DNA of 64,000 nt from Sorex araneus (GCF_027595985.1 NC_073305.1:164685184-164749183); one strand, 5' to 3'. Counted from the stretch's first letter, positions 10,809 through 22,683 are shown. Numbers and translations are program-made. Notes: generated from the letters alone by a model not told the origin.

Positions 10809-10984
10809 GTGGGTGCCGGCAGGCTGGCAGGGGGAGCCGCGCAGGGGGCAGGGCCCCCCTCAGAGCAGGCACAGGCATGCACAGGTTGGGTAGACGCCAG
10901 TGGAAGACACCAGCCAGCTGTGCCCCAAAGTCACAGGACTCCCCCAGCCTAAGATAACGGGCTCTGTCCGTGGCAGTGGCTCTG

Positions 10985-10990
10985 AATAAA
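10985..10990 (+). terminator. Possible intronic poly(A) signal after the penultimate ARFGEF3 exon
   Basis: AATAAA lies 32 bases after the stop codon of the read-through frame of the penultimate exon, followed by GGTGA and a U-rich stretch. Use of it would give a short alternative C terminus (see findings). The call rests on sequence alone. Confidence 0.3.
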
Positions 10991-11068
10991 GGTGATTTTT
11001 TTTTTATTCTATTCATTTCAGGAAATGTTTATATGGGTCATGACGTGTTAAGAATTCAGAGCCCTTGG

Positions 11069-11325
11069 TGCATATGCTGCCTGAGCCCATGTGCTGCTTG
11101 CGCCCACGTGGCCAAGCACATGTGTCCCCCGCATCTCCCCTCTTGAGATGTGTACTTTCATGCTTTCATGTCCAGTGCTAGGATGTGTGTAGAGCTTCCT
11201 CCACCCTTGGAGAAGCCCGAGTTCTCTCTTGAGCGCATTACTCCTACTGTTTTTCCTTTTCCACTTATCCCTTCCTCCTACCCTCAGAAACCTCTGAATA
11301 AAATCTATTTACTTCAAAAAAAAAA
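11069..11325 (+). mobile_element. Unclassified polyadenylated retroinsert
   Basis: 257 bp ending GAATAAAATCTATTTACTTC and A10, bracketed by the sequence GAATTCAGAGCCCTTGG (11052 and 11327). AATAAA plus A tail plus target duplication mark it as a retroposed transcript; the source is not recognised. Confidence 0.65.
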
Positions 11326-11343
11326 TGAATTCAGAGCCCTTGG

Positions 11344-11513
11344 GGCTGGAGCAATAGCACAGCGAGTAGGGTATTTGCCTTGGACGCGGCCGACTGGGGT
11401 TCGATTCCCAGCATCCCACATGGTCCCCTGAGCACCGCCAGGAGTAATTCCTGAGTGCAGAGCCAGGAGTAACCCCTGTACATCATCAGGTGTGACCCAA
11501 AGAGAAAAAAAAA
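11344..11513 (+). mobile_element. Young shrew SINE
   Basis: Near-consensus copy inserted in the right-hand target duplication of the preceding retroinsert, so AATTCAGAGCCC appears a third time at 11514. Confidence 0.92.
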
Positions 11514-11567
11514 AATTCAGAGCCCACTTTGACTAATAGGAAGCCCCTTATAGACTAGATAGACGCG

Positions 11568-11750
11568 CAGGGTTGGAGAGATAATATAGGGGGCAATATT
11601 ATAGTGCTTGCCTTGTAGCCCTGAGACCACGCTCGGAATCATGACATTATATGTGGTCTCCAAAGCACCACCACGGGGCACTCTTGAGCACTGATCATGT
11701 CTGAGCACTGCAGGTGTGACCCAAACACACAACGATTAAAAAAAAAAAAA
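11568..11750 (+). mobile_element. Shrew SINE
   Basis: GGTTGGAGAGATAATATAGG head, CAGGTGTGACCCAAACACAC and a 12-A tail. Confidence 0.75.
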
Positions 11751-11755
11751 GATAA

Positions 11756-11908
11756 GCTTTTTGTTTTGTTTTGGGACAACATCCAGTGGTGCTCGGGCTT
11801 ACTCCTGGCTCTGTGCTTAGGGATCACTCCTGGTGGTGCTGGGGGTTGAACCCAGGTCAGCCACTTTCAAGGAAAGTGCCTTACCGACTGTTCATCTCTT
11901 TGGACCCC
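11756..11908 (-). mobile_element. Shrew SINE
   Basis: TGGTGCTCGGGCTTACTCCT, GGGTTGAACCCAGGTCAGCC and CATCTCTTTGGACCCC. Confidence 0.75.
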
Positions 11909-12255
11909 AAATGGATGAACTGTTAACTAGCCTGGAGTCCATGATTTGAAGAAAGCACTGGAGAATTCCATAGTTGTTTTCTTTAACAGATAACTAATAA
12001 AGAAAATAGGCAAACTGCATATTTCTATTAATTGTCTTTCACTCATTTTTTCAAACCCATCATGAGCACAAAAAGCTCTTGTACTGTAGAAAGCTTTTTT
12101 TTGTTCCTTCATAATGTTAGTAATGTTATGGTTCATCCAAAAAAAATGAGCCTGAGAAGAAAAAGCATAAGTATTATTTTTGTTCAATTTGAGAAAAGAT
12201 GGAAAAAGCAGAATGAAAGCCAAGAACCTCTTCAAAATTATGTGGACTTTGTGAG

Positions 12256-12385
12256 CTTGGAACCACACCCAGTAGTGTTTTTAGTGGCTCCTGTTGGTGC
12301 TCACGGGGCCACCGACTTCTGGGGATGACGGTGGGGATGGACTTGTACTTGCAAAGTATGTGGTCTGGACATCTTCCCAACCCAA
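12256..12385 (-). mobile_element. Old shrew SINE fragment
   Basis: GGAACCACACCCAGTAGTGT start and GGACATCTTCCCAACCC end, middle strongly decayed. Confidence 0.5.
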
Positions 12386-12426
12386 AAATAATCTGTGTTT
12401 TTTTTCAATCTTGAATTGTGGGTTCA

Positions 12427-12490
12427 TGGACTGGAAAGATAGCTCGGAGATCTAAGATCTCCAGGCACTGCTAAGTGTGACCTCAAAACA
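12427..12490 (+). mobile_element. Internally deleted SINE fragment
   Basis: Head GGACTGGAAAGATAGCTCGG joined to tail CACTGCTAAGTGTGACCTCA; the middle is missing. Confidence 0.5.
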
Positions 12491-12691
12491 GAAACTTGTA
12501 GGCTCTTCTGGGCACGTTAGAAGGTTCTGGTTTCTAGGATTCTGTAGCCCTGTGAAGGAATACATTCTTAGAATCTTGCAACAGCCACTAAAGTCTCATG
12601 AACATAGAGCTAAACTATGTTCATTCAGAAGTCACAAAAATCATCTTAGACTGGATTTGTAGAAGCATGCAAACTGAGATGAATCTTTATC

Positions 12692-12862
12692 CTTTTGTGA
12701 GGGGGGGGTTCACACCAGCAATGCTCAGGAGTTACTCCTGGCTCTGCACTCAGGAATTAGTCCTGACAGTGCTCAGGGGACCATGTGGGATGCCGGGAAT
12801 TCTACCCGGATCAGCCGCATGCAAGGTAAATGCCCTACCCGCTGTACTCTCGCTCTGGCCCT
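12692..12862 (-). mobile_element. Shrew SINE
   Basis: TGCTCAGGAGTTACTCCTGG, GGACCATGTGGGATGCCGGG, ending TCTCGCTCTGGCCC. Confidence 0.85.
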
Positions 12863-13037
12863 AAATGCTTGTTCTTAACAGATCTTGACAACATATATTA
12901 ATTTCTCTTTCATGTTTTGTAAATTTGCTTGTTAAAGCTATCCTAAATTAAGGTAGACCTCCTATGACATTATGAACAAGTATCATATGGCCTATAGAAA
13001 TCTCCTGATGAGGAACAGGCAAATAATTTTCAAGAAT

Positions 13038-13141
13038 CTGGGAGCTGAGAATGTACTTTTCCTGCTGGAGCCCCACATTCAATCCCCAGCACTGAGACCA
13101 TCAGAAGCATCACCCACACTGCCCCGCCCCCAGGAAAAAAT
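13038..13141 (+). mobile_element. Old SINE fragment
   Basis: GGGAGCTGAGAATGTACTTT head, CAATCCCCAGCACTGAGACC and an A tail; middle lost. Confidence 0.45.
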
Positions 13142-13421
13142 ATGTAAAAGAATCTGAGGAATAAAGAAGGTTTTTTTTTAGTTTGTGAAGGTTGAAATTA
13201 AGGTGCTCCTAATGTTATATGATTAAGTCCTTATGTATATAAATTTCAAATAACAATTCATTTATAGGGACAAAAAGCTAGTAAAGATTAATCTGTTTCC
13301 ACCCATAGGCTTAAAAAGAACTTAAAAGATATTCAGTAGATTGGCAGAGCGTAGTCACATCTGAGAATTCTAACAAATACACAGGAGAAAGCCTCTAATA
13401 GTTCTTAAATTTTTCTCCTAG

Positions 13422-13613
13422 GCATGGACCAACATGGTGCTAACAGTTCTCAATCAGATTCAGATCCTCCCAGATCCTACCTTCATGGCCCTGCAGCCAG
13501 CTGTGTTCCCATGCATCAGCCAGCTGACCTGTCATGTGACTGATATCCGGGTTCGCCAGGCTGTGAGAGAATGGCTGGGCCGCGTGGGCCGGGTCTACGA
13601 CATCATTGTGTAA
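13422..13613 (+). CDS. ARFGEF3: ARFGEF3 last coding exon with stop
   Basis: Acceptor TTTTTCTCCTAG precedes 63 codons and a TAA stop. The exon begins AWTNMVLTVLNQIQILPDPT and ends with the C terminus RVGRVYDIIV. It joins the preceding exon on a codon boundary. A conserved helical segment (DIRVRQAVREWLGRVGRVYD) forms the extreme C terminus. No frameshift or premature stop occurs across the six exons, so the locus looks functional. Confidence 0.94.
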   Translation, partial: AWTNMVLTVLNQIQILPDPTFMALQPAVFPCISQLTCHVTDIRVRQAVREWLGRVGRVYDIIV

Positions 13614-16600
13614 GAAGACTCCCACTGCTGGAAATTATGACCGGGAGGGTACAAGTATACCTGCGGCCCATCCTGATCACATTCTCTCCACCATCGGTTC
13701 CACTCGAACCAGTGATGCTCCATCCACCTCTCCCTACCCATTCAGCACGGGGGTCATGCTGGGTACTGAGCTGATGTCTCGATGACACACACAACACTCT
13801 TATCTTGCACATTACTTGAGAAGAGCCCACATTCCTAGACCCATTTCCAGCCCTTTCATTTCATTTGCCTGGGCTTTTGCCTGAAGTTAGTATCCCCAAA
13901 TGGGTCACTTCAGGAATATTCCTTTGAAGACATTGATCCATGATTGTTTTTTTTTTTTAAACATTTTCCCCACAAAGAATGCAGTCACTAAAGAAATGTC
14001 TTCTAGTAAGTCAAGCTGATATACAAATACTCTGACATCTAGTCCCAGATAGTATTTATTGGAGGCAAATTTATGTTATGATGATGAGTTTGACAGGAAA
14101 GAAATCTAACTGGGAAAATCAATTTTTGGGCATCAATCAGAAAAGGAATGAGTTTCTCTGAAATGTATGGTGGAACATTACAAAATTGTTCCTAAATTGT
14201 CAAGATTTTCTGGTTGGTATTCACCGACTTTCTTGTTTAAGGTACTGTTGTGCCTTTATTTCCCTATTTCCAAAGGAAGAAAATGTTTTTGTGGCAAGGT
14301 TTTCAGTCTTTGGCGTGGCAGCTTTTGACACACAGTACCTGCTGATATTGGCTGATACAGATATTGCCAAGAGGTGGCTGGTGGGCCGCTCTGGCCGCCC
14401 CATTAGTCTTTGCTTTTGTTCCCAAGGCCAAAAAAAAGGAAAGGGAAAGAAAAAATGGTGCCTTAGTCCCTTGATACACAGACAGTTCTATGCTCCACAG
14501 TTATCTGAATATAGGTATAACATTTGCTTTTTTAAAAAATGAAATATTAAGATGCAACTCCTATTACATAGACACTTTTGGAAGAAAGGAACTCAGAGAT
14601 CACTTAGTGAGCAGATTTCTCAGGGAAGTGGGGAGGGAGACACCTGGAAAGGGTGGGAAAGTAGTATAATAGAGTCATTTCTAATCATTTTTCAAATATT
14701 ATACAGCAGTTATTAAGCAATGGTGTCAGTTTGATGAGCTTTGGTCTCCAAAGAAATACTAAAAGGGAAGAGAACATAGAATAATATAGGGACTTTTTTT
14801 ATCGATTTGAAATATTTCTTCTCTCTAGCAAAGATATTTACCCTGCGTCTACAGTGTTTTTATTCATACCACTATTTTGAGTGGACATTTATTTTCCTAA
14901 CTATTGTTAGAAAATTAGTGTGAAACCTTTTATTATTTATAGTATTTCTTAAATGATGATGCTTGAGATTCCTCAATCTGGCCCACCACATACATTCTAG
15001 AGAACAGACTTATTTACTATGATTTACATAAAATTTTTCCAGGCCTTAGAGTAAAATTCATTATCCTTTAAAAAGAAATATCACCCTTTCAGTATTGAAT
15101 CGAGGGTTTAATACTAACAGCTCTATTCAGTGTTGGTATATGTACATTTTCTCTTCAGAAATACCTAGTTATAAGACTCTTGATAAATGTATAATTATAT
15201 CTTATGAGACTAAGATAAAATTGTTCCTAACCAGGAAGTAGCATTCTCTGACAGACAATTTGAAAGCTAGAATATTGTCATTCAGCATCTAGTGAACTAG
15301 AGATGACCACAGAATCCAGAAGACTCTTTTATAGTAACTTAAAATGGTGTTTACCTTGATCATTTTTTTTACTCATTAGACAATATTTCAAGTTTAGAAA
15401 CGGCTTACTTATTTGACAAACCTTCGGGAAAGCAATGAGCTATGTTTTCTACCTTGTAAATGAAACTGAATGTCAGCTATATATTTTGACAAAAGCAGGC
15501 TCACTCGGCTTTGTTTCTTTTTTCTGAAAGTGGATTCCTTGTCTGTGACTATGTCACCATGTACTGGAGTGGGGAACAGAAAGCAAAGTATGGAATTAGA
15601 GTCATTACAAAACATTACGTATGCATTGTACATACATGTAACAATGTTTTTATAAAGTATAAAAATGGGATAGTCGTAAGTTATGAATGTCATATCCTGG
15701 GAATTAATTGCTTAGAATTCTCCCAGGGATGTTTTATGATAGGATCCAAGAGTAGTTTCTGAAAATAAACTCTGTCTCTAGTGCTAGCCTGAGTCCCAAT
15801 ATTAAAAAGAGAGAATGAACACAGCTCTTATCTACAATTTTATACAAGGTTTCCCTTCCCACCTTTGTTGTTTTTATCAACCAGGAGCTATATAGTCCCT
15901 GGTGGCTCTTAGAGCTATTTCAAAGAGACCATGGTGAAAATCGTGTAAATGGTGAGCCTCAGCACAAGACTAGGGGGCCAATCAGCATGACAGGGGGCAA
16001 CAGGAAACAAAAATGCTGAAGGAGGTCTATGGTGGGGTGAAGGTCAAGAAACACTACTCTAGACCATGGTTAGATCAATAGTAGTTTTAACCCACTGTCA
16101 TTCCCAACATACTCTGTCCCCCACATCCCTATCAAATTTCAGTAAGAAACCCAACTTGGTCACAATAATACTCCCAAAAGCACCTGCAGTGGTCACAACG
16201 GAATTGCTTGATGTCAATAATCTCTGAAAAATGAATCTCTCCAGGAATAGAGAAGAGAGGGAGATCATTAGAAGATGTGGTTGACCAGTGGTCACTGCCC
16301 AAGTCGGTCCCTCCCTCTTGTGGGTGCCTCAGTTTTGACCTTTCCCTCTCTTTCTTTTCATCCCACAATCTGGAGGTGTCAGGTATTTTTCTCTTCACTG
16401 TCCACTCTTGTGGCAACAGTCAGACCAAGGTTAAGACAGCCTTTGTAGTTAGTTATTACCGCATGTTTACAGGTGTAAGCGGAATGCAATTTTGCACATT
16501 AGTTTTAGTTGCTTGTATTTACTGCCAAAAGTATGCTACCCTAAGATTTAGCTGTACTCCTGTTTTCTTATGCCTTGGTAAAAGTGTGTACCAGGAAAGA

Positions 16601-17023
16601 CATATCCGGACAAGTCAAAGTGTCATAGAATGCCCAGCTCAACAACCAAGTCAAGCACACCACTCTTCATCAGCTTTCTCCCTACACAGAGGGATATAGA
16701 TTGGATGGAGGGATGGCAGATTATTCATAGGTTCTCAGAACTCTTGCAACTGTTGTTCGGCTTCAAGTTGCCTTCACACCATCTTGTTCTCTCTCTTATT
16801 ATTATTTTCCAGCCTTCTCTATTGGTAGGAAACTAAAGTTTGAGCACCTCTTATTGTTGTTAGGCTATTAAATGATTGACCAAAGAAGGTGCTCACTCCA
16901 GAGCAGCTCAAACAGAAATGTATTTTTTTCTAAGTACCCTTTGAGGTAGCAGACTGTCCAGTCTCCACACAAATTGACAAGTGTAAATGACAGGATGTTC
17001 TGGGATCAAACACATGCAGGCTT

Positions 17024-17185
17024 GGAGCTGGATCCATAGTAGAGCAGATAGGGTGCCTGCTTTGCACTCAGCAGACCCGGATCCAATTCCTGGCATCCCA
17101 TATGGTCCCCTGAGCACCGCCAGGAGTGATTCCTGAGTGCAGAGCCAGGAGTAACCCCTGAGCATCACCAGGTGTGACCAAAAAA
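17024..17185 (+). mobile_element. Shrew SINE inside the ARFGEF3 3' UTR
   Basis: GGATCCAATTCCTGGCATCC and GGAGTGATTCCTGAGTGCAG; flanked by ATGCAGGCTT / ATGCAGACTT. Confidence 0.85.
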
Positions 17186-17454
17186 ATGCAGACTTTTACA
17201 TTCCCAAAGGGAAATAAAAGGAAAGGGGAATTCAGAATAAAGAACATTCAAAGTACCATGAGGACAGACCTCTGTTCCTTTCCATGAGAGCTTGTCACTC
17301 CTCACCTAAGTCTACATAACAGAATGTTAACAGAACTGAAAATTACCTTTAAAGTGAATTGTCTTGGTGCAATATCACAATATCACTAGGCTTTTTTTTT
17401 CAGCCATTTAAGAACATTTTACGAGAGTGGAGAAAATCAAATTGCCTAAACTTG

Positions 17455-17627
17455 GGCTGGAGCAGTAGCACAGTGGGTAGGGCGTTTCCCTTACATGCAG
17501 CCGACCCGGGTTTGGTTCCCAGCATCCCATATGGTCCCCTGAGCATCGCCAGGAATAATTCCTGAGTGCAGAGCCAGGAATAACCCATGTGCATTGCCAG
17601 GTGTGACCCCCCCCCAAAGAAAAAAAG
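17455..17627 (+). mobile_element. Shrew SINE inside the ARFGEF3 3' UTR
   Basis: GGCTGGAGCAGTAGCACAGT head; 17-bp target duplication CAAATTGCCTRAACTTG at 17438 and 17628, one mismatch. Confidence 0.92.
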
Positions 17628-20600
17628 CAAATTGCCTGAACTTGACGAAGTTGACATACAGTTCTGATTTACCCAATGTATCACAATACCATGGATATAG
17701 GAATGCTTTCTCAGGTAGGAAAATCTGTTCCAGTCAGAACCATCAAACTAAACAGAATGAATCTCTTTGGGTGCATCGAAGCAAGAGGTTGCAAACAACT
17801 AAGAGGAGGTGACATTTGTTGAGTGCCATGGTGGATTTTGCCTCCCTTATTATCCTCACAGTAACCTTTAAACCAGGTAGTGTCCTTTTTAACACAGAAA
17901 GTGAAGAACCTGCCCAAGAGAGCCAGGAAGTGGCAAAGATGATGGTAAAAGAGGAATTCCTGAATAGATGCCTATTCTTTCTATACCCTGCCTGAGTTCA
18001 CAGAGAAAATATTTTAGTATTTCAAGAAATGAAACCGTTAAATAAATTGCTAATATTTGATGGATATCCCAGGTCTATAGTATTGGGAACTTTTTTAAAT
18101 AGGACTTTAAATCCAGAAAAAGATAATGTTTAGCCATAGAAAGATGAAAGATTAGGTAGTATTTTGGGTGTTTTCAAATAATAGAGGAAACAATCTCAAC
18201 TTTATACTTGAAGCAGACCCTCAGAGGTAATTTATAAAACTCTTCAAATTCGGAGGAAATTATTGAATAATCTTGTTCATACCCTGCTGTTGTGCATAAA
18301 AACTTGGCTGTCTAGGTACAGGAGGATATGATCAGATTTGTAAACCTTTTTCAGTTACCATTTAACCACTCAGAATAAAGTGCCCTGTAGCCAACAGTGC
18401 CTCTCCTTGCTCCCTTGCAAGTATATAGTACTAAATTACTAGGTCACCATCGAAGTTTGAGGCTATACAAAATAAATAATGACTGGTTTCCAAACACACA
18501 TCCTCTGAAGAGGAAGCTGCTGGAAGGACAGATCCAGGTATGAGGGCATCTGGTCAGTATTCATAGAGAACATGCATTGTAACACCTAGATACTTCCATT
18601 CACTTTGTAGACAAGAAAACTGGCAGAAGGAACATTCAACTTGAGTAAAACAGTTACAGAAGAACTCATAGATGCATAAATACCCTTTATATGATTTTAG
18701 ATGTAGTGTGGCCTTAAAAAACAAATAGAGAGTCTATTTTAAGCAGTTTTTATTGAAAACGAGCTTGACATTGGGCAGGACTTATAAAATTGGCAAGGAA
18801 TCGATAATTATGCCTCATTAACAATGAAGTGCTCTTTCCCCCGTTGCTGGAGCAATCTAAGGAAATTAGTTTTGTGACACCCCCTTTCTCTGTATTGTCA
18901 TGTTTCTATTTTATGTGGAAGTAACAAAATTTCAGAGTGGAGCACCATTTAGATGCATAAAACACAGCTATTATTTCAGGGAAGATATACCCCCCACAAA
19001 AAAATATCCCTTGGGTTAAGTCTAGGAGAAACTCAGTTGAGAACAATGCTGAGTTACCTTACAAACAGTGGCATCACTTACTAATTGAAACAACTAAATT
19101 TCACAGCGCTAGCTCCATACAAACCATTCTCCTCTCTCTGGATATTGGAAGGCAGTTCCAGGGAGGAAATACTGACCATTTTAATGATCAAACTTCATTC
19201 AGATGCTGGTGGGTCCTATGCAATTATAGCCTTTCCAGCCTTTTCAATAACCAAGAATCGTTTAAACTGTTCATTCTTATTATGAAGGCTTAAGTCATGG
19301 TTGTCTACTATCTTTTGACTTCAGAACAGTGGTTCTCAAATTGTCACACATAGAATCACCTAGAAAGCCGGTTAAAACACAGATTACTGGGCTCAAGCCC
19401 AGAGTTTGAGTCAACAGGTCTGAAAAAGAACATTTCTGACAATTCCCAGGTGAGATCAGCAGTGCTTCTCTGGGGATCACACTTTGAGAACTACTGCCTT
19501 GAAATCTTTTTCAACTACAATCTTTCAGATCAACCTGACTCGTCAAGCACTAGAGAAAAACTTGACCTTGGGCAGTCAGCTTGGGCTTGGGTTCACGACA
19601 GCAATTCAACAATTCACTATTGCTCAGTCTTCTCAGTTTCCAGGTTTATCATACTAACAATTGGTTTTAGAAGACAATGAATGTACAAGTTCTGTGGAAC
19701 AATGAGATCAATGTAAGCTTCTCCTCTTTGTATTTAGCGATAACTGATTTTATGGATGATTATTTATATCACGTTGACCCCTTAACTTGTACCAAGGTGA
19801 TTTTAAATTTAAGTATGTAGTGTTTGAGTTTTTTATGTCCATAGAGTTTTGATGGGATGTTTCCATGTTGACTGTGATACATTCTTGGCTCCTGACTCCC
19901 AGACATTTTTGAGTAGTTGCTCCCGTGCCAGTAGTTTTATACTCCCTATGTGTTATCCAAATATCAGCACATTAGGATATACACTACTTGATATGCCTTC
20001 ATCTTTCACCTAACTCTATGATATATATTAGTCTTTCAATCTCCTGTACATCTGTAAAGAGTCTACCAAATGACTCCCTGGAAATTCATAAACTGAACCA
20101 ACTCTCCTTTAAGCAGTGTATGTGCCTCTTTTAAAGACTTTTTAGTAAATCTATTGTGGTTTTGCTCATACTACACATTGTAGCTCATGATCATTATCTC
20201 ACCTTCCAAATTATGGGGGAAATGTAAAAGTCCATCAATACTATATGGAAATGCAGTAAATTTGCATTAAATATAGAGCCTTAGCTTATCTCTGAACTCC
20301 TTTTTCAGTTAGTTCATTTTGGAAATTCTTTCCTAATTAAAATATAAGAATTGCAGAGGGAATAAATCAAGATTAAAAATTAAATATTTTAAATCATCCC
20401 AGAAAATAGACTATATTACACATAATTCTTATTTCTTTAATGAAGGTTCTCTGAAGACTTCTTAGGTACCTTGGTGTCACTTAAATTTATTCAGATTACT
20501 GTGACTTGAAAGCAGTGACCTTGTGTACTGGAATTAGTGAGATCAGAATGCATATAAAAATGTTAATTGTATCAAGAATACATACTTGCCTCTGTGTGCA

Positions 20601-21755
20601 CAAATAATCCATTTTTTAAAATTTCACTTTTGTGTTTCTCGTAATTGTTTCTTAGAATATGCGTTTATTGGGTTTTCTTAATAGTTCATTTTAAAACTAA
20701 AAATTAACCTCCAGGAATATTTTTTAATTTGTTTTACCAATCAGTGCCAAAAGGAGGAGGAGGAAATCTAAAGCAAATCTCTCTCTTTTTCTTAAACTAA
20801 CATAAAAACGATTATATCTTCTTCTCTTTATGTGAGGGAGATCAGATCTCTGATACTACCAGCCACCAGTGGCCATCCATGGCGACCTCATGCTTATGTC
20901 AAAGCTACTTTATATTCCTCCCTCTAAAGTTCTCTCACCCAGGTTGTGTTGAGAGTGGTTCTTGCTCATAAAAGTTGGTTGATGCTATATAAGCAAAACT
21001 AGATAAAGGTGAGTGCATTTGGTGTTTGGGCTGCACTTCTGCTGCCATCCTGTACTCGAATATCCAGTCTGGCGTGATCAGGGCAGGAGTAGGTACCAAG
21101 AGGGAAAGACTGATTTTGTTGGTTTTTGTCTGTTGTTTTGTTTAGGTTGACAAGAGTGGGGTGAGGGAGCTAGAATGACGTGTATTGCTCTAAACATGCC
21201 ACAAGATTATTATTTTCCTGTGTTTTTTAAAAAGAGAAGTCAATCTCAATAAACTACATTATAAACAATTCCCCTACTACCTTCTCCCAAACACTAAATA
21301 AAGCCACTGGGTAGTAAGGGCCCTTTCAGACTTTCTTGCATTAAGCCAAAGACTTAACTTGTTTTCATTGAACATTATAAATAAGTGAAACTTCGCATAG
21401 CCATAATGATTTGCATTAGTATCCCATTTTATCTATGGAATGCAAAAGTTATCCTACAACCCCATTCACCAGGAGCCTTGAAGCATTTTGTTGACCCCAA
21501 AGGCTTGTCAAGGAAGTACAATATTTGTTTTGTTTTCTTAGTCAGTCTGGTCAATTTTGTTTTAACTGAAAACAGTCCTCCTTTATACGTGGATATAACT
21601 GTTTTAAATGATAGAATCTGTGTGCTGGTTGGTTAATAGGTCTCTGTGAGCAAGCTTGCAAGTGTATTTTGTGTACATTTTATCTAAGGTGAAAATGAAA
21701 ATCCTAAAGAGAAAATATTTTAAAAGATATTGTATTTATGTTGCTTGTGTTGTAG

Positions 21756-21761
21756 AATAAA
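21756..21761 (+). terminator. Candidate distal poly(A) signal of ARFGEF3
   Basis: Canonical AATAAA preceded by TGTTGTAG and followed by GATTCAACTGCATT and an A run at about 21775. It is the last good signal before repeat-rich sequence resumes at 22205. Confidence 0.5.
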
Positions 21762-21776
21762 GATTCAACTGCATTA

Positions 21777-22547
21777 AAAAAATCTATCTGAAATAATTTT
21801 CTTTACTAAACATATCAAAATAACATTAAATACCCTATAATTTATAGTATTCTGCCAGAATAACTAAATTCTTTCCACTTCATATCTGAAAGAGAAGGGA
21901 CCCTTCTGACTTTGTAAAAGAGACATTTTCTGACATTTGACCTATGGTCTTGAAAACACATTTTTCTTCTGGAATATGTGGGCTCATTTTAAATATTTTC
22001 CTTTATAAGAACAGATATCTAATACATATCAGTAAATATTGATGTGAGTCATTTATCTTAAAAACTTACCTTTTTTCATATATTTTTATACCCCTCAATT
22101 ATTAGAATAAATCATTTATTCAAAGGTAGTATTTGGTGGAAAAAAGCTACTTGTAAGTTCATAATCTTCATGTGGATTTTCTTTGTTTGGGAACTTTGAG
22201 CCAGGGGAGGTACTAGAAATCAAACCAAGGCTCATGCATACGAAGCATGCACTTTGCCACTGAGCCATATCCTTGACCCTACTTCCTAAAGTGTTTATAT
22301 GGATGGCTTCAAAAACTTTCTCATAGAATAATACTAGGAATTATGCTCAAATCATGAAAATCAGCTACTTGATCAATGCAAAAAGATACACAAGATGCCA
22401 GAAAAACAAAATGTGTAAAGACCTACATACATCATGATAACATTCTAGCATACCTTCTGGTTGCATGACCAAGACTCCATCATTTCCATAACACAAGAAA
22501 ATACAACTATAACAGACACTAACTTACTTTTTACAAAGCATCACAAG
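21777..22547. other. Intergenic DNA
   Basis: AT-rich; only the tRNA-Ala-like sequence at 22204 is recognised. Confidence 0.5.
22204..22277 (-). pseudogene. tRNA-Ala-like pseudogene or SINE head
   Basis: Read on the minus strand, this resembles tRNA-Ala: GGATATGGCTCAGTGGCAAA (A box), CATGCTTCGTATGCATG forming the anticodon arm, and GGTTTGATTTCTAG (decayed B box). The anticodon would be CGT, probably decayed from Ala CGC. Multiple mismatches in the T arm make it non-functional. It differs from the head of the abundant shrew SINE. Confidence 0.55.
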
Positions 22548-22683
22548 CTTGGGGGTGGGTGGGAGGCAAAGTGGGGACAATGGTGGTGGGAAATGTATGC
22601 TGGTGAAGGGTTGGGTATTGGAACATTCTATGACTGAAATCAAATCATGAACAATTTTGTATCTCACAGCGATTCGATTTTTT
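22548..22683 (+). mobile_element. L1 3'-UTR-like fragment
   Basis: GGGGTGGGTGGGAGGCAAAG, GGAACATTCTATGACTGAAA and ATCATGAACAATTTTGTATC; 3' end of the 364 family. Confidence 0.55.

Larger units (their letters stand above)
10809..13421 (+). other. ARFGEF3 last intron
   Basis: Begins G+C-rich in continuity with the upstream exon, then holds a retroinsert (11069) and SINEs at 11344, 11568, 11756, 12256, 12427, 12692 and 13038. The 280 bp before the acceptor is plain AT-rich sequence. Confidence 0.65.
13614..21775 (+). other. ARFGEF3: Candidate ARFGEF3 3' UTR, about 8.1 kb
   Basis: After the stop codon there is no further splice-linked coding. The sequence runs AT-rich to a strong AATAAA at 21756-21761, followed 13 bases later by an A run. 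Only two clear SINEs (17024-17185 and 17455-17627) lie in these 8.1 kb, against one per 700 bp elsewhere, which suggests exonic constraint. From memory the human gene also has a 3' UTR of several kilobases. Many weaker AATAAA sites (for example 15764) could give shorter isoforms. The extent is inferred; no transcript data were available. Confidence 0.6.

Noticed and set aside
22204-22277. Functional tRNA-Ala gene
   Set aside because: Decayed T arm, altered anticodon and no terminator T run immediately downstream on the minus strand.
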